A DNA stretch of 64,000 bases from Hymenobacter lucidus (GCF_020447265.1 NZ_JAJADR010000005.1:1-64000), one strand, 5' to 3'; counted from the first letter of the stretch, positions 1 to 8,402 are shown. A program made the numbers and translations. Notes: generated from the sequence alone by a model not told the origin.

Positions 1-959
1 CTGGTGGCTACGTTGGGATGATCAGGGCCAAAGCTGGCTTCATTGATGGCCAATGCCCGACGCATCAGCGGTTCGGCTTCAGCCAGTCGGTTTGTCACCT
101 TAAGGAGTAAAGCGAGGTAGTTAAGGCTAGTCGCCATACTGGGATGATCAGGGCCAGTTACCTTCTCCGTCAGGGTCAAGGCCCGTATCAACAATGATTC
201 AGCTTCCTGAAAAAGGCTGCTTTCCTGTAGGCGAGTGGCGATTTCCCACAACTGCTTAACTTCGCCCAATACAGCATCATCTGAGACTACGGTTAGCTGC
301 TCGTAATTGGCGAGGTTAAGCGGGCTGGTATCTTGCCGAGCTTTCTTTTCCCTAGCTTTCAACTGCTGGTAGTCAATCTCCTGTAGCCAGCGTAACGCCT
401 CAGTCAGGGCCACATCTTCACCAAACACAGATAGATGAGCCCCGCAACGGGGTGATGACAGATATACCTTGTCGTGTTCAGTATCGCCGCCGGTAAATCG
501 CCGAAATGGGCCGAAGCCGGCTGAGAACCAGCCTTTAGAAGTGCTACTCCAGACGAACTTATCTGGAGTTATCTTACCACTTTCGTCCCCTATTGCCTCC
601 ACTAGTGGGGTACCACCCCGCAGCCCACTAAGCGAGTGGGAGGATTGGAGCAACACCTTCGCAGTTAGCTTGCGGGTCTTGCCAAGTCTCGTAGTGAAGT
701 CATGTTGTTTGTCGGCCTCCAGAAGCACCTCCACAAATCCCTTCTTCTCACCCTTGCGCAGCCACTCCGCAAAGTTTGGATGCGCGGCTCGCACCTCGTT
801 CGGCCCGATCAGGCCCAGCGAAATAGCCCGGATCAGGGTTGACTTCCCCGCGCCGTTGTCGCCGATGATGACGTGCCAGCCAGCGGGGTTTTCAGGAAAG
901 ATCATCTCGAAGTGCTTTAGCCCCCGGATGTTCGCAATGGTCAGCTTCTGTAAATACAT
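1..959 (-). CDS. ABC/SMC-type ATPase N-lobe joined to TPR repeats, partial (runs off left edge)
   Basis: The reverse strand is open from the ATG at 957-959 to the window edge, giving about 319 residues with no stop. Residues 33-41 are a Walker A loop (GDNGAGKST) in the context of a RecF/SMC/OLD-like ATPase amino-terminal lobe. From about residue 235 the sequence becomes tandem tetratricopeptide repeats of the 42-residue kinesin-light-chain type, with the unit ending GPDHP seen twice (also visible as a DNA repeat). No ABC signature, Walker B or carboxy-terminal ATPase lobe appears before the TPRs, so either the lobes are split by the repeats or only half an ATPase is present. Such proteins may act as peptide-sensing or nucleic-acid ATPases, but the role here is unknown. 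The gene points away from the neighbouring regulator. Confidence 0.85.
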   Translation of the reverse strand, partial: MYLQKLTIANIRGLKHFEMIFPENPAGWHVIIGDNGAGKSTLIRAISLGLIGPNEVRAAHPNFAEWLRKGEKKGFVEVLLEADKQHDFTTRLGKTRKLTAKVLLQSSHSLSGLRGGTPLVEAIGDESGKITPDKFVWSSTSKGWFSAGFGPFRRFTGGDTEHDKVYLSSPRCGAHLSVFGEDVALTEALRWLQEIDYQQLKAREKKARQDTSPLNLANYEQLTVVSDDAVLGEVKQLWEIATRLQESSLFQEAESLLIRALTLTEKVTGPDHPSMATSLNYLALLLKVTNRLAEAEPLMRRALAINEASFGPDHPNVAT

Positions 960-1067
960 ACTCAGTGGCCTACAGCCCAAATTAAGAGGCGCAAAGTAAG
1001 CAATCTGCCCTACTCGTTACAGTATGTTATGCAGCCTGCATACAGCTAGTACAAGTCGTTCAACGAC

Positions 1068-1090
1068 GAGACGCAAGTATGCGTCTCTAC
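1068..1090. repeat. Palindromic dispersed repeat, copy 1
   Basis: The 20-bp core GAGACGCAAGTATGCGTCTC is a near-perfect palindrome. The 23 bases 1068-1090 recur exactly, inverted, at 30037-30059 and with one mismatch at 30121-30143. It lies in the 141-bp gap between the ATPase-TPR gene and the end of the XRE gene, and could be a REP-like element or act as a terminator hairpin. Confidence 0.75.
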
Positions 1091-1100
1091 ACGCGGGTGG

Positions 1101-1658
1101 CTATGCTCCTGCTTTCTCAGCCAGGTACCCGGCCAGCGCGGCGGCCTCGGCCTGCAGGCCGGCCAGGCGGGCCGCCAGCAGCCGGTGCAGCGCCGGGCTG
1201 CCCTCCCCTTCCAGCGCCGCTTCGGCCTCGGCCGTGGTAGCGCCCAGCCAGAGCCTATGCCGCACGGCCTCTTCAGCAGGCAGTGAAGCCAGCAGCTTGG
1301 GCGCGGCCCGCAGCCAGTCGGTGGCCCGGCTGGCCCGCGCCTGCCCCCGCTCCAGCCGCCGCGTGAGCTGCCGGATTTCGTAGGCCACCGCCGCCGCCCG
1401 GGCCCGTAGCGGAGCCGCTTCGGCCGCAGTCAGTAGGTCCAGGGGCGCCGGTGGGCCGGGCGGGGGCAGTGCCTGCGCCAGCCACGACAAAATTATGCCG
1501 CCCGAAGGTGGCAATACCCGCTGCCCAGCTTCTATCTTCGTGACCAAGTGGCGGGATACGCCCAGGGCCCCGGCCAGCTGCTGCTGGGTGAGCCCTAGCC
1601 CGGCCCGGATAAGGGCCAGGTAGTGCGGAACGGTAGTAGTGCGCAGCGGACGGGCCAT
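1101..1658 (-). CDS. XRE-family helix-turn-helix regulator
   Basis: This 185-residue protein carries a Cro/CI-type helix-turn-helix at residues about 12-60 (LTQQQLAGALGVSRHLVTKI core). The rest is Ala/Leu/Arg-rich and helical, possibly a dimerisation region; no enzymatic motif is seen. The ATG at 1658 is chosen because the HTH starts soon after it and the operator cluster lies just upstream. Four copies of AAGGAGACAA-type boxes at 1667-1749, two of them inverted around a candidate -7 box, suggest autoregulation. The target beyond itself may be the divergent three-gene cassette starting at 1965, about 300 bp away, but that is inference. Confidence 0.85.
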   Translation of the reverse strand: MARPLRTTTVPHYLALIRAGLGLTQQQLAGALGVSRHLVTKIEAGQRVLPPSGGIILSWLAQALPPPGPPAPLDLLTAAEAAPLRARAAAVAYEIRQLTRRLERGQARASRATDWLRAAPKLLASLPAEEAVRHRLWLGATTAEAEAALEGEGSPALHRLLAARLAGLQAEAAALAGYLAEKAGA

Positions 1659-1666
1659 AACGGCGG

Positions 1667-1749
1667 TTGTCTCCTTAATTTTGGTTTTCGACAGTAAGGA
1701 GACAAACGTACTGTCTCCTTATTTCTTTCTTACGTGAATAAGGAGACAA
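1667..1749 (-). promoter_or_regulatory. Operator cluster and candidate promoter of the XRE gene
   Basis: Copies of the box AAGGAGACA(A/G) occur at 1667-1676 (inverted), 1696-1705 (direct), 1711-1720 (inverted) and 1740-1749 (direct). The middle two form a perfect inverted repeat with 9-bp arms and a 7-bp spacer (1696-1720). This overlaps CAAACGTA at 1703-1710, which read on the minus strand is TACGTTTG and matches the Bacteroidota -7 element TAnnTTTG. No clear -33 TTG was found. The arrangement fits a repressor that blocks its own promoter. Confidence 0.65.
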
Positions 1750-1964
1750 CGTATAGCAAGTCGGGCCGTACAGTCTGGTTGTTTCCTGGATCTGCTATGA
1801 TTAACGGGGAAAAGCCAGAGTATTTTCCTTATTCTGCTTTCCTGGACGTGCTGCACCCGCCCCTATGCAAGCGGGCCGGCTTTAGCAGATGTGTTCCAAC
1901 ATAGGAGGCTAAGAATATTTGTGTCAACCTCGTAACATTGCAGGTACTACCTTTTCCCACTGCC

Positions 1965-2630
1965 ATGCCTGAACCGGATAACCTCGGCCACAAGATTCTG
2001 AGCTTCTTCATCAAAGACGCCGAGCCGCCCCGCCCCGGCGCGGTACCCGGCAACGCCCCGACCCTTGGCGCAGGCCCCGCGTCCTCCCCGCCTCCGCCGC
2101 CCACCGGCCAGCACGACAGCAAGTTTGCCGAGCACCTGGCCAACGTGCTGGCCAAGAACAACCCGGCCGGGCCTGACTACTTCGAGTTCCGCGAAACGCT
2201 GCGTAGCCTCTCCAGCCTGGGACTAAGCGAGGAAAAGCAGTTTCAGGCGGCCTGGGCCAGCTTTAAGGCCATGGGCGGCGCTGCTAACGTGGGCACCCTG
2301 ACGTCCACCGGGCAGCACTACCTCACCGTGCTGGGGGCCGACCGTGACGCCTTTGCCAAGAGCGTAGACGATGCCATCGGCGAGCGGGTAGGCGGGCTGC
2401 AGAAGGAGCAGCAGCAGCTACAGGCCGACAACGAAGCCCTGGCCCGGCAGCTGGCCGAGATTCAGCAGAAGCAGGCGGCCAACAACACCCGACTGGCGGC
2501 CATCGGCGGCGAAATAACCGAGCAGAGCGGCCGCCTCCAGCAAAACCGCCAGAACTACGAGGCCACCTACGCTCATTTCACCCAGCAGATCAAAGACGAC
2601 CTGGCCAAGATAACGCAGTACCTGCGGTAG
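1965..2630 (+). CDS. Coiled-coil protein, first gene of an unfamiliar three-gene cassette
   Basis: About 221 residues from the ATG at 1965; the longer frame begins with a TTG at 1938, which is less likely. After a Pro/Ala-rich amino-terminal stretch there is a compact helical region (about residues 45-130), then a long coiled coil with heptad Leu/Gln/Glu spacing (about 135-220). There is no signal peptide or membrane segment, so it should be cytoplasmic. I do not recognise a family. It is followed 137 bp later by a membrane coiled-coil gene and then a membrane-tethered Ppx-like gene, all on one strand and closed by a terminator at 4944-4976, so the three probably work together. It could be a scaffold or adaptor. 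Confidence 0.8.
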   Translation: MPEPDNLGHKILSFFIKDAEPPRPGAVPGNAPTLGAGPASSPPPPPTGQHDSKFAEHLANVLAKNNPAGPDYFEFRETLRSLSSLGLSEEKQFQAAWASFKAMGGAANVGTLTSTGQHYLTVLGADRDAFAKSVDDAIGERVGGLQKEQQQLQADNEALARQLAEIQQKQAANNTRLAAIGGEITEQSGRLQQNRQNYEATYAHFTQQIKDDLAKITQYLR

Positions 2631-2632
2631 TG

Positions 2633-2766
2633 GTGAAGTTGTGAGTTTGTGAAATTAGTGTTCAATCCGCGCAAGTAGCGCCACTGGAATAACAATTCAC
2701 AACTTCACCATTTCACAACCTCTCCTTTCCACCCCACAACTTCACCATTTCACAACTTCACCTTTC
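2633..2766. repeat. Intergenic repeat cluster inside the cassette
   Basis: The gap holds several copies of a CACAACTTCACCATTTCACAAC-like unit, the longest shared stretch being about 15 bases, and an inverted copy (GTGAAGTTGTGA) near 2633. It can fold into a hairpin across the gap. It may be a dispersed intergenic element or affect relative expression of the genes on either side. Confidence 0.5.
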
Positions 2767-2767
2767 C

Positions 2768-3790
2768 ATGGCAACTCCTGATTTTTCGCAGCTCGGCGGC
2801 TCTACCGAGGCCGAGCGACGCTCCTTCTGGTCGAGGCCCGAGGGAATACTGGGCCTGGTGGTGCTGGCCGGGCTGGCTGGTACGGGCCTGTTCTACTTCA
2901 ACGAAATCGTCAAGTTTCTCATTGAAGTAGCCACCAACACCCTGCACCTGGCATTTCTGCTGGGCGGTATTGCGCTGCTCGTGTTCCTGTTTACCAGCCG
3001 CGACATTCGCACGGGGCTGTTCTTTCTCTTCAAGACGCTGATGCGCAAGATTACCGGGCTTATCATCCAGCTCGACCCCATTGCCATCCTCAAGATCTAC
3101 ATCGAAGACCTGAAGGAAAAGCGCCAGAAGATGCAGGGCCAGATTGATACCCTGGCCGGGCAGATGGTGAAGCTGAACAAGAAGATCAACGAGAACAACG
3201 AGGAAATCAAACAGAAATTTGCCGAAGCCAACAAGGCCACCAGCATGGCTGCCAAGCCTGGCATGAAGGAAGCCGCCCAGCTGGCTACCATCGAAGGGGC
3301 GGGCCTGCAGCAGATGAACGAGAAGCTGCTGCCGCTGCAGCGCAACATCAAGATGGTGCTGGCTTTCATGGAAAAGGTGAATACCAGCGCCGACTACATC
3401 ATCAAGGAAACCGAAATCAAGGTCCGCCTCAAGGAGGTGGAGTACAAGATGGTGAAAGAAAGCTCCAACGCCTTGCGTACTGCCGTGAGTATCTTCAAGG
3501 GCGACCCGGACAAGAAGTTCTACTTCGACGAGTCGATGGAATACATTCAGGACGACATGAGCCAGAAGCTGGGCGAAATGAAGCGGGCCATGGATATGTC
3601 GATGGACTTCATCAATTCCGTGGACGTGCAGAACGGCGTGCTCTCTGACAAGGGCGAGGCCATGCTACAGGCCTACAACCAGGGCGACTTCAAGCTCGTG
3701 ACCCTCGACCCCCGGCCCGAAGTGCCGGCCCCGAGCAGCTCGGAGCCGTACCCAGCCAAAGACGCCGGCTACCGTGACCTGCTAAATTAG
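2768..3790 (+). CDS. Membrane-anchored PspA-like coiled-coil protein
   Basis: 340 residues. Two hydrophobic segments at about 27-45 and 56-76 are followed by a short amphipathic stretch and a long charged helical region (about 100-310). The segment beginning LDPIAILKIYIEDLKEKRQ resembles the start of the first long helix of PspA/Vipp1 proteins (a DP pair followed by alternating acidic and basic residues), but classical PspA has no transmembrane helices, so this is a distant analogy. A membrane-remodelling or membrane-stress role is possible. It sits between a cytoplasmic coiled-coil gene and a membrane-anchored Ppx-like gene. No known family was recognised with certainty. Confidence 0.8.
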   Translation: MATPDFSQLGGSTEAERRSFWSRPEGILGLVVLAGLAGTGLFYFNEIVKFLIEVATNTLHLAFLLGGIALLVFLFTSRDIRTGLFFLFKTLMRKITGLIIQLDPIAILKIYIEDLKEKRQKMQGQIDTLAGQMVKLNKKINENNEEIKQKFAEANKATSMAAKPGMKEAAQLATIEGAGLQQMNEKLLPLQRNIKMVLAFMEKVNTSADYIIKETEIKVRLKEVEYKMVKESSNALRTAVSIFKGDPDKKFYFDESMEYIQDDMSQKLGEMKRAMDMSMDFINSVDVQNGVLSDKGEAMLQAYNQGDFKLVTLDPRPEVPAPSSSEPYPAKDAGYRDLLN

Positions 3791-3896
3791 AGTGGCATGC
3801 TGCCCTTAAGAACGCTATGTCGAACACAGTCAGACAGGACGGTCCTACAGCTCATTAACTTCAACGACAACCCTTAACTCCCTAACTCCTTTCTTC

Positions 3897-4922
3897 ATGC
3901 AGCGCATCACTCTTGCCGGCCGGCTGATTATCACCCTCGTGGTGGTGGCCGCCGTGTACTTTGGCTTCCGCTACTTCGCGGGCAATAAGGCCACCACTCC
4001 GGCCACTACCACCGCGCCGGCCTCACCGGGCGCGGCACCGGGCACCGGCGCGGGTTCCGACTACTCAACCACGGAGCCCGGCGCATCTACCACCGGCACA
4101 GCTGCCACCACCGCTCCGGCGTTCAACTACGAAGCGCCGGCCCCGGTAAACGGCAAGCTGAAAGGCGTGGTAGAGCTGGGGGCCAGCGGCTTCAACTCCT
4201 TCATTGTCCGCATCGACAAAGACCGGAACTGGAAGCTGGAAAAAGCTGAGTTTGGCAATAGCCTGGTGATGGAGAATATGTCGTCCGACGATGACGTACG
4301 CAAGGGCCTGAAGGCCTACATCGGCCAGATGCTGGACTACGGCGTGGGTGGCCGCGACATTCACTTTGTGGTGAGTTCCGGGGCTCTTAAGGCCTCGGGC
4401 ACGGCCAAGATTATCAAGGCCCTGAAAAGCCTGAATTACGTGGTAAACACCGTAACGCCCGAAAAGGAAGGCATCCTGGGCCTGCGCTCAGTGCTGCCGG
4501 CTTCTTTTGCCGATAAGTCGTTCGTGACGGACATCGGCTCGGGCAACACCAAGATTACGTGGATGAGCGGCGGCGCGCCCAAGTCGGTGGAAACCTACGG
4601 CGCCAAATACTTCCAGGACAACGTGGATGATGCCACCGTAGCTACCGACGTGAAGGCCAAAGCCCAGCAGGTGCCCGAAAACCTGCGCCAGACCTGCTTT
4701 ATCATCGGCGGCGTGCCGTTTGAAATGGCCAAGAAGGTGCGCAACGGCAAGGAGCGCTACACCGTGCTGCAAGCCGCCGACACTTACCAGCTCGACAACG
4801 CCAAGTCGAAAGCCGGCCTCAATATCTATAAGTCCATTGCCGAAGCCACCGGCTGCAAGCAGTTCGTCTTCGACTGGGATGCCAACTTCACCATTGGCTA
4901 CCTGCTCACGCTGCCGCAGTAA
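3897..4922 (+). CDS. Membrane-anchored Ppx/GppA-like (actin-fold) protein
   Basis: 341 residues. One transmembrane helix (about residues 7-27) is followed by a Thr/Ala/Pro/Gly-rich linker (about 30-80) and a globular domain. That domain shows exopolyphosphatase-like landmarks of the actin/Hsp70/sugar-kinase fold: a first phosphate loop (VELGASGFNSFIVRID, near 91), a VSSGAL segment in the place of Ppx ATSALR, a TPEKEG segment in the place of the catalytic SGEEEA, a second phosphate loop (TDIGSGNTKITW) and a Gly-Gly adenosine-side motif (FIIGGVPF). The key acidic residues are only partly kept, so activity is uncertain. The linker suggests a domain held off the membrane; which side is unclear from the flanking charges. 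A degraded copy of its last codons plus terminator lies at 9056-9156. Confidence 0.75.
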   Translation: MQRITLAGRLIITLVVVAAVYFGFRYFAGNKATTPATTTAPASPGAAPGTGAGSDYSTTEPGASTTGTAATTAPAFNYEAPAPVNGKLKGVVELGASGFNSFIVRIDKDRNWKLEKAEFGNSLVMENMSSDDDVRKGLKAYIGQMLDYGVGGRDIHFVVSSGALKASGTAKIIKALKSLNYVVNTVTPEKEGILGLRSVLPASFADKSFVTDIGSGNTKITWMSGGAPKSVETYGAKYFQDNVDDATVATDVKAKAQQVPENLRQTCFIIGGVPFEMAKKVRNGKERYTVLQAADTYQLDNAKSKAGLNIYKSIAEATGCKQFVFDWDANFTIGYLLTLPQ

Positions 4923-4943
4923 GTGCGGGTAATGAGTTTGAGT

Positions 4944-4976
4944 AAAAAAGGCGGGGCGCAGGCTCCGCCTTTTTTT
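4944..4976 (+). terminator. Rho-independent terminator of the three-gene cassette
   Basis: A GC-rich hairpin (AAGGCGGggcgcaggctCCGCCTT) is preceded by A-run and followed by a T-run. The same hairpin recurs almost exactly at 9125-9156. Confidence 0.85.
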
Positions 4977-5236
4977 GTGTTGCGGCCGGCCAATGGCGAG
5001 ACCATTGATAGCAACCACGTAGAGGCGCCATTACCACCTAGCCTTACCAGCTTGCCAACGTGGCGTGAGAACCCGGCTCCCCGGCTCACCGCGTTGCGGC
5101 CACAGGCCGGCATCTCCCGTTTTCGGGGATGTTCTTATCTTTACTGCCAGCTGGTTAGGCCAGAAGGAACACTACATCAGGCACCCGCCGGATTACCTCA
5201 ACTTCTTCCCGCAACCAAGCCGCCGACGTGTGATGT

Positions 5237-5968
5237 ATGCCGACACCCTCCTCCCTTATTCCCGCCAATGACCCGCAGCGCCTGCAGGCACTGGCACCTT
5301 ACCTGACGCTAGGCAGTGAGCCCGACGCGGTGTTTGACGACATCGTGCGGCTGACGGCGAAGCTTTTTCAGGTGCCTATTGCCCTGGTGTCGCTGGTGGA
5401 AGAAGGCAGCGTCTGGTTTAAGGCCAACTATGGCTTGCCGGGAGCAGTGCGGGTAAATCGGGAGCAAAGCATCTGCTCGGTGGCCGTCCTGCACGAAGAC
5501 ACGACGATATACGAGGATCTGCGGCGGAAGCCCTGCCACCTGACCGACCCGAAGGTGGCCGAAGCCCTGGAGCTGCGGTTTTACGCCGGGCACCCACTGC
5601 GGACGGCAGAAGGCCTGCAAATTGGCGCCTTGTGCGTGATTGACCGGCAGCCCCGCACCCTCTCGGCCGTCGAACAGGGGCGGCTGCGGGCCCTGGCCGG
5701 GCTGGTGATGAAAATGCTGGATCTGCGCCAGCTACTGCACCAGCACCCGGAGCAGGCCCAGGCCGTCTGGACCCTGCTCTACAGTGAGTTGGATGACTTG
5801 CTGACCCGTATCGGCACGCTGACCCAGCTGGCCCGCTGGGAAGAGTCGCCGAATACCTCCGACGGGCAGGCTTACCAGCGCTCCATCGATGAGGAGGCAG
5901 AAGTCGTTATCTGGCTGCTGGAACAGCACACGGCCGACGCGCTGGCCGCCCTACGGCCGGCTAGCTAA
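5237..5968 (+). CDS. GAF-domain sensor protein
   Basis: 243 residues with no signal peptide. The GAF domain spans about residues 27-165, with the typical order: variable-loop strand FQVPIALVSLVEEGSVWFKA, the S-I-C-S segment REQSICSVAVLHEDT, the Y-A-G-H-P-L stretch, and the LCVIDRQPR strand. The tail (about 170-240) is helical and lacks histidine-kinase or cyclase motifs, so this is a stand-alone cytoplasmic signal sensor whose output partner is unknown. It precedes the STAS-like gene array, which would suit a signalling role. Confidence 0.85.
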   Translation: MPTPSSLIPANDPQRLQALAPYLTLGSEPDAVFDDIVRLTAKLFQVPIALVSLVEEGSVWFKANYGLPGAVRVNREQSICSVAVLHEDTTIYEDLRRKPCHLTDPKVAEALELRFYAGHPLRTAEGLQIGALCVIDRQPRTLSAVEQGRLRALAGLVMKMLDLRQLLHQHPEQAQAVWTLLYSELDDLLTRIGTLTQLARWEESPNTSDGQAYQRSIDEEAEVVIWLLEQHTADALAALRPAS

Positions 5969-6018
5969 GCTGGCGGGCCGCTCTCGGCTACTCCGGGCCG
6001 CAGGCCGCTCCCATCGGC

Positions 6019-6375
6019 TTACTCTTCGCCTCCGCTCAGCGAGGTCAACGCCGGTAGAGCCGGCAGCTGCAGGGGCTGCTGCTGGGCTATTCGCTCCAGC
6101 ACGGCCAGGGCTTGCTCCGTTTCCTGGTACTGCTGCTCCCAGCTCGGCGCCGGGAAGGGCACCCGAGCTATCAGCCGGCGAAAACTCTGCGAAAAGTCGT
6201 GCTGCAGCTCTTTGGGCAGCTTTTGTACTTGCTTGTCGGGAATGCTCTGCAGCAGGCGAACCAACTCGCGCCGGATGGCCAGCAGCACACTGAGGCCAAA
6301 GGTATCAGAAGAGTCACTGGCCTCCAGCTCCCGGCGCAGCTGGGTTAGGCGGATATCAAATAGCGTGTTCATCAT
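6019..6375 (-). CDS. Small helical hypothetical protein
   Basis: 118 residues (Met-Met start at 6375/6372). The composition is balanced and amphipathic, rich in Leu, Gln, Glu and Arg, with no membrane segment, which looks more like a real small helical protein than the overlapping frames on the other strand. No family recognised. It is convergent with the GAF gene and divergent from the first STAS-like gene, so it would be a single-gene unit. Confidence 0.55.
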   Translation of the reverse strand: MMNTLFDIRLTQLRRELEASDSSDTFGLSVLLAIRRELVRLLQSIPDKQVQKLPKELQHDFSQSFRRLIARVPFPAPSWEQQYQETEQALAVLERIAQQQPLQLPALPALTSLSGGEE

Positions 6376-6508
6376 AGCAGTAGTTGGGCATGCCTACGGC
6401 TTGGTACGCCGTCAGGTTTTTCCCGTAAGAGCAATAGCCCCTATGGTTTCCCCTGCGCTGCAAACACCCGGCTCTTGCTCAGATAGTATTTTTCTGCTGA
6501 GAGGTAGT

Positions 6509-6973
6509 ATGTTTGCCGCCCGTAAAATTCCCGCTCCCTACCTGCTGCTTCCTATGCTTCTGCTGTCCGGACTACCCATTTACTACCAGAATGCCATTGG
6601 CCGGCTCTACGAGCATCCGGATGGGTACGTCGTAGTCGATTATAACGCCGGCAGCCGCCTGAAGCCCGACTACGTGGCCTTCTTGCAGCACCTGGAGCAC
6701 CTGCTCAAACGCCGGGGCTGGAACAAGATGCTGGCCAACCAGCGCCTGATGGCCCCTTTCACGGAAGAAGAGCGGGGCTGGATTCGGGGCCAGTGGCTGA
6801 CTGTGAGCCACGCGGTGCAGCGCGAAATGGTGGCCGCCGTGCTCTTGCCCGAGGATGTATTTGCCCGCCTGGCTATTAGCTCCCTGATGCAGGATGCCCG
6901 GGAAGGGGCACTTGTGTACCGGGTTTTCAACGACGCGCAGGTAGCAGCCGCCTGGCTACGTCAGGTGCAGTAG
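6509..6973 (+). CDS. STAS-like small protein, array member 1
   Basis: About 154 residues from the ATG at 6509; an internal ATG at 6554 is possible, and the much longer open frame back to 6212 has no good start. It has the alternating strand/helix pattern of the STAS/SpoIIAA-like group that often acts as a phospho-switch or lipid-binding module. The segment YYQNAIGRLYEHPDGYVVVDY matches the translated remnant at 8843-9021, and the carboxy end (VFNDAQVAAAWLRQ) matches the end pattern of the four following paralogues. No catalytic motif is seen. First of five tandem genes on the same strand. Confidence 0.75.
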   Translation: MFAARKIPAPYLLLPMLLLSGLPIYYQNAIGRLYEHPDGYVVVDYNAGSRLKPDYVAFLQHLEHLLKRRGWNKMLANQRLMAPFTEEERGWIRGQWLTVSHAVQREMVAAVLLPEDVFARLAISSLMQDAREGALVYRVFNDAQVAAAWLRQVQ

Positions 6974-7039
6974 GCCCGGCTCCTCTTCAGCAACTCTACC
7001 CGGCGGGCTACGTTGTAGCTTTCCACCCTGCTCTTGCTC

Positions 7040-7444
7040 ATGTCTGTTCTTGCCTCCTACCCCACGCTGGTGCTGCACTTGCACCAAGGGGCCCGCAATG
7101 CCCTGGAAACAGAATGGCTCGGCTACGCGAGTAGCGCCGACTTTCGCCGTTTTATTGCGGCCGCAATAGACCTGGCCCGGGAACACCACGTTACGGCCTG
7201 GATAGCCAACGACCAGCTGCTGGGTGCCGTGCGCCCCAAAGACCTGGCCTGGGTTGGCAAGGAGGTGCTGCCCGCGTTAGTGGTGCTCGGCGTCGTCCGC
7301 TTTGCCCGGCTGGAAGCCGAGCAGACCCTTAACCGCCTGCTCATCGGCAACCTGTACCAGGATACCACTCCCGAGCTTCCGTTTCAAACGCGCACCTTTA
7401 CCGACGTGCAGCAGGCTCGCGCCTGGGCGGTAGAAGAGTCATAG
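7040..7444 (+). CDS. STAS-like small protein, array member 2
   Basis: About 134 residues from the ATG at 7040 (a TTG six bases earlier is also open). Pattern: amino-terminal strands, a segment WIANDQLLGAVRPKDLAWV that corresponds to the ND-x-R-x-x-x-G-x-W motif of the paralogues, and a carboxy-terminal helix TDVQQARAWAVE. It is the most diverged of the array. Cytoplasmic, no known partner. The 66-bp gap after member 1 and the same strand suggest co-transcription. Confidence 0.75.
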   Translation: MSVLASYPTLVLHLHQGARNALETEWLGYASSADFRRFIAAAIDLAREHHVTAWIANDQLLGAVRPKDLAWVGKEVLPALVVLGVVRFARLEAEQTLNRLLIGNLYQDTTPELPFQTRTFTDVQQARAWAVEES

Positions 7445-7514
7445 CCAGCAGATGCGGCATATTCCAACTGCTGCTCGCTTGGGCAGCACCTCTTTAACGT
7501 ATACACTACCCCCG

Positions 7515-7916
7515 ATGCTAGAATTGAAATCGTCCCTGGGCAAGGTTTTTATGACTATCGAAACGGACCTTGACAACCGCTGGATCTGGGTTACGTGGCA
7601 GGGCTACCTGACGGCGGCCAACATTCAGGCAGGAGCCCACGCCTACACCACTGCCCTGGCCCAAGCTGGTTTTTCGTGCGTGCTGAACGATACGCGCCTG
7701 GTGCGCGGCCCCTGGGGTCATTCCATGGACTGGGTTATCAACGAGTGGGCCCCCAACGCGGCCAAGGCCGGCCTGCGCCACTTTGCTATGATTACCACCC
7801 CTGAGTCTCTGGCCGAGGGCTCGGCTACGGAGTTTTACTCGCAGCTGACGGCATTTCAGGCTCGCGTCTTCGACAGCCTAGAAGAGGCCCAACACTGGCT
7901 CCGCTCGATCTGCTAG
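7515..7916 (+). CDS. STAS-like small protein, array member 3
   Basis: About 133 residues from the ATG at 7515; an upstream in-frame ATG at 7452 would add 21 residues that have no match in the paralogues. It shows the array consensus: a WIWVTWQGYLT strand, the motif LNDTRLVRGPW, a WVINEWAPNAAKAGLRHFAMI block and the terminal helix SLEEAQHWLRS. It aligns well with member 5, including the spacing of Trp residues. Function unknown. Confidence 0.8.
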   Translation: MLELKSSLGKVFMTIETDLDNRWIWVTWQGYLTAANIQAGAHAYTTALAQAGFSCVLNDTRLVRGPWGHSMDWVINEWAPNAAKAGLRHFAMITTPESLAEGSATEFYSQLTAFQARVFDSLEEAQHWLRSIC

Positions 7917-7954
7917 CCCGGCTTTTTCCCATCTTCTTCTCTTTTCTTTCCTTC

Positions 7955-8353
7955 ATGGCTCTGCGCACCCTCTACGACTCTCCTACCCTGACTATCTCGC
8001 TCGACTACGTCGAGAACTGGCTGCAGCTCGACTGGCACGGCAGTCCCACGGATGCCGAAGTAATGGAAGGGGCCCTGCAGCTGCTGGAGCTGCTGCGCCG
8101 GGAGCGTTGCACCAAGGTGCTCAACGACAACAGCCACATTCACGGGCTCTGGGCCGAGGCGGCGCGCTGGGGCGGCGAGGTATTTTTTCCCCAGCTCTAC
8201 GACGCCGGCTGCCGCTACTTCGCCTGGATTCACTCGCCCGAGCGCTACAGCCAGCTTTCGGCCGAACTAGCCGTGCAGCACACCTCGGCCGGCATCGTGT
8301 TTCTTACCTTTAGCAGCCCGGCCTCCGCCACCGAATGGCTGCGCCGGATGTAG
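7955..8353 (+). CDS. STAS-like small protein, array member 4
   Basis: 132 residues. It shares the array pattern: WLQLDWHGSPTDAEVMEGA, then VLNDNSHIHGLW, then a block ending in GCRYFAWIHSPE, and the terminal helix SSPASATEWLRRM. The LND segment is the most conserved part of the family. The 38-bp gap after member 3 fits a polycistronic message. No membrane or signal sequence. Confidence 0.8.
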   Translation: MALRTLYDSPTLTISLDYVENWLQLDWHGSPTDAEVMEGALQLLELLRRERCTKVLNDNSHIHGLWAEAARWGGEVFFPQLYDAGCRYFAWIHSPERYSQLSAELAVQHTSAGIVFLTFSSPASATEWLRRM

Positions 8354-8402
8354 CTAGCTACCCTTATCTGCCTCATCTATTTGCTTCTTTTATCTGCCCG
8401 GA

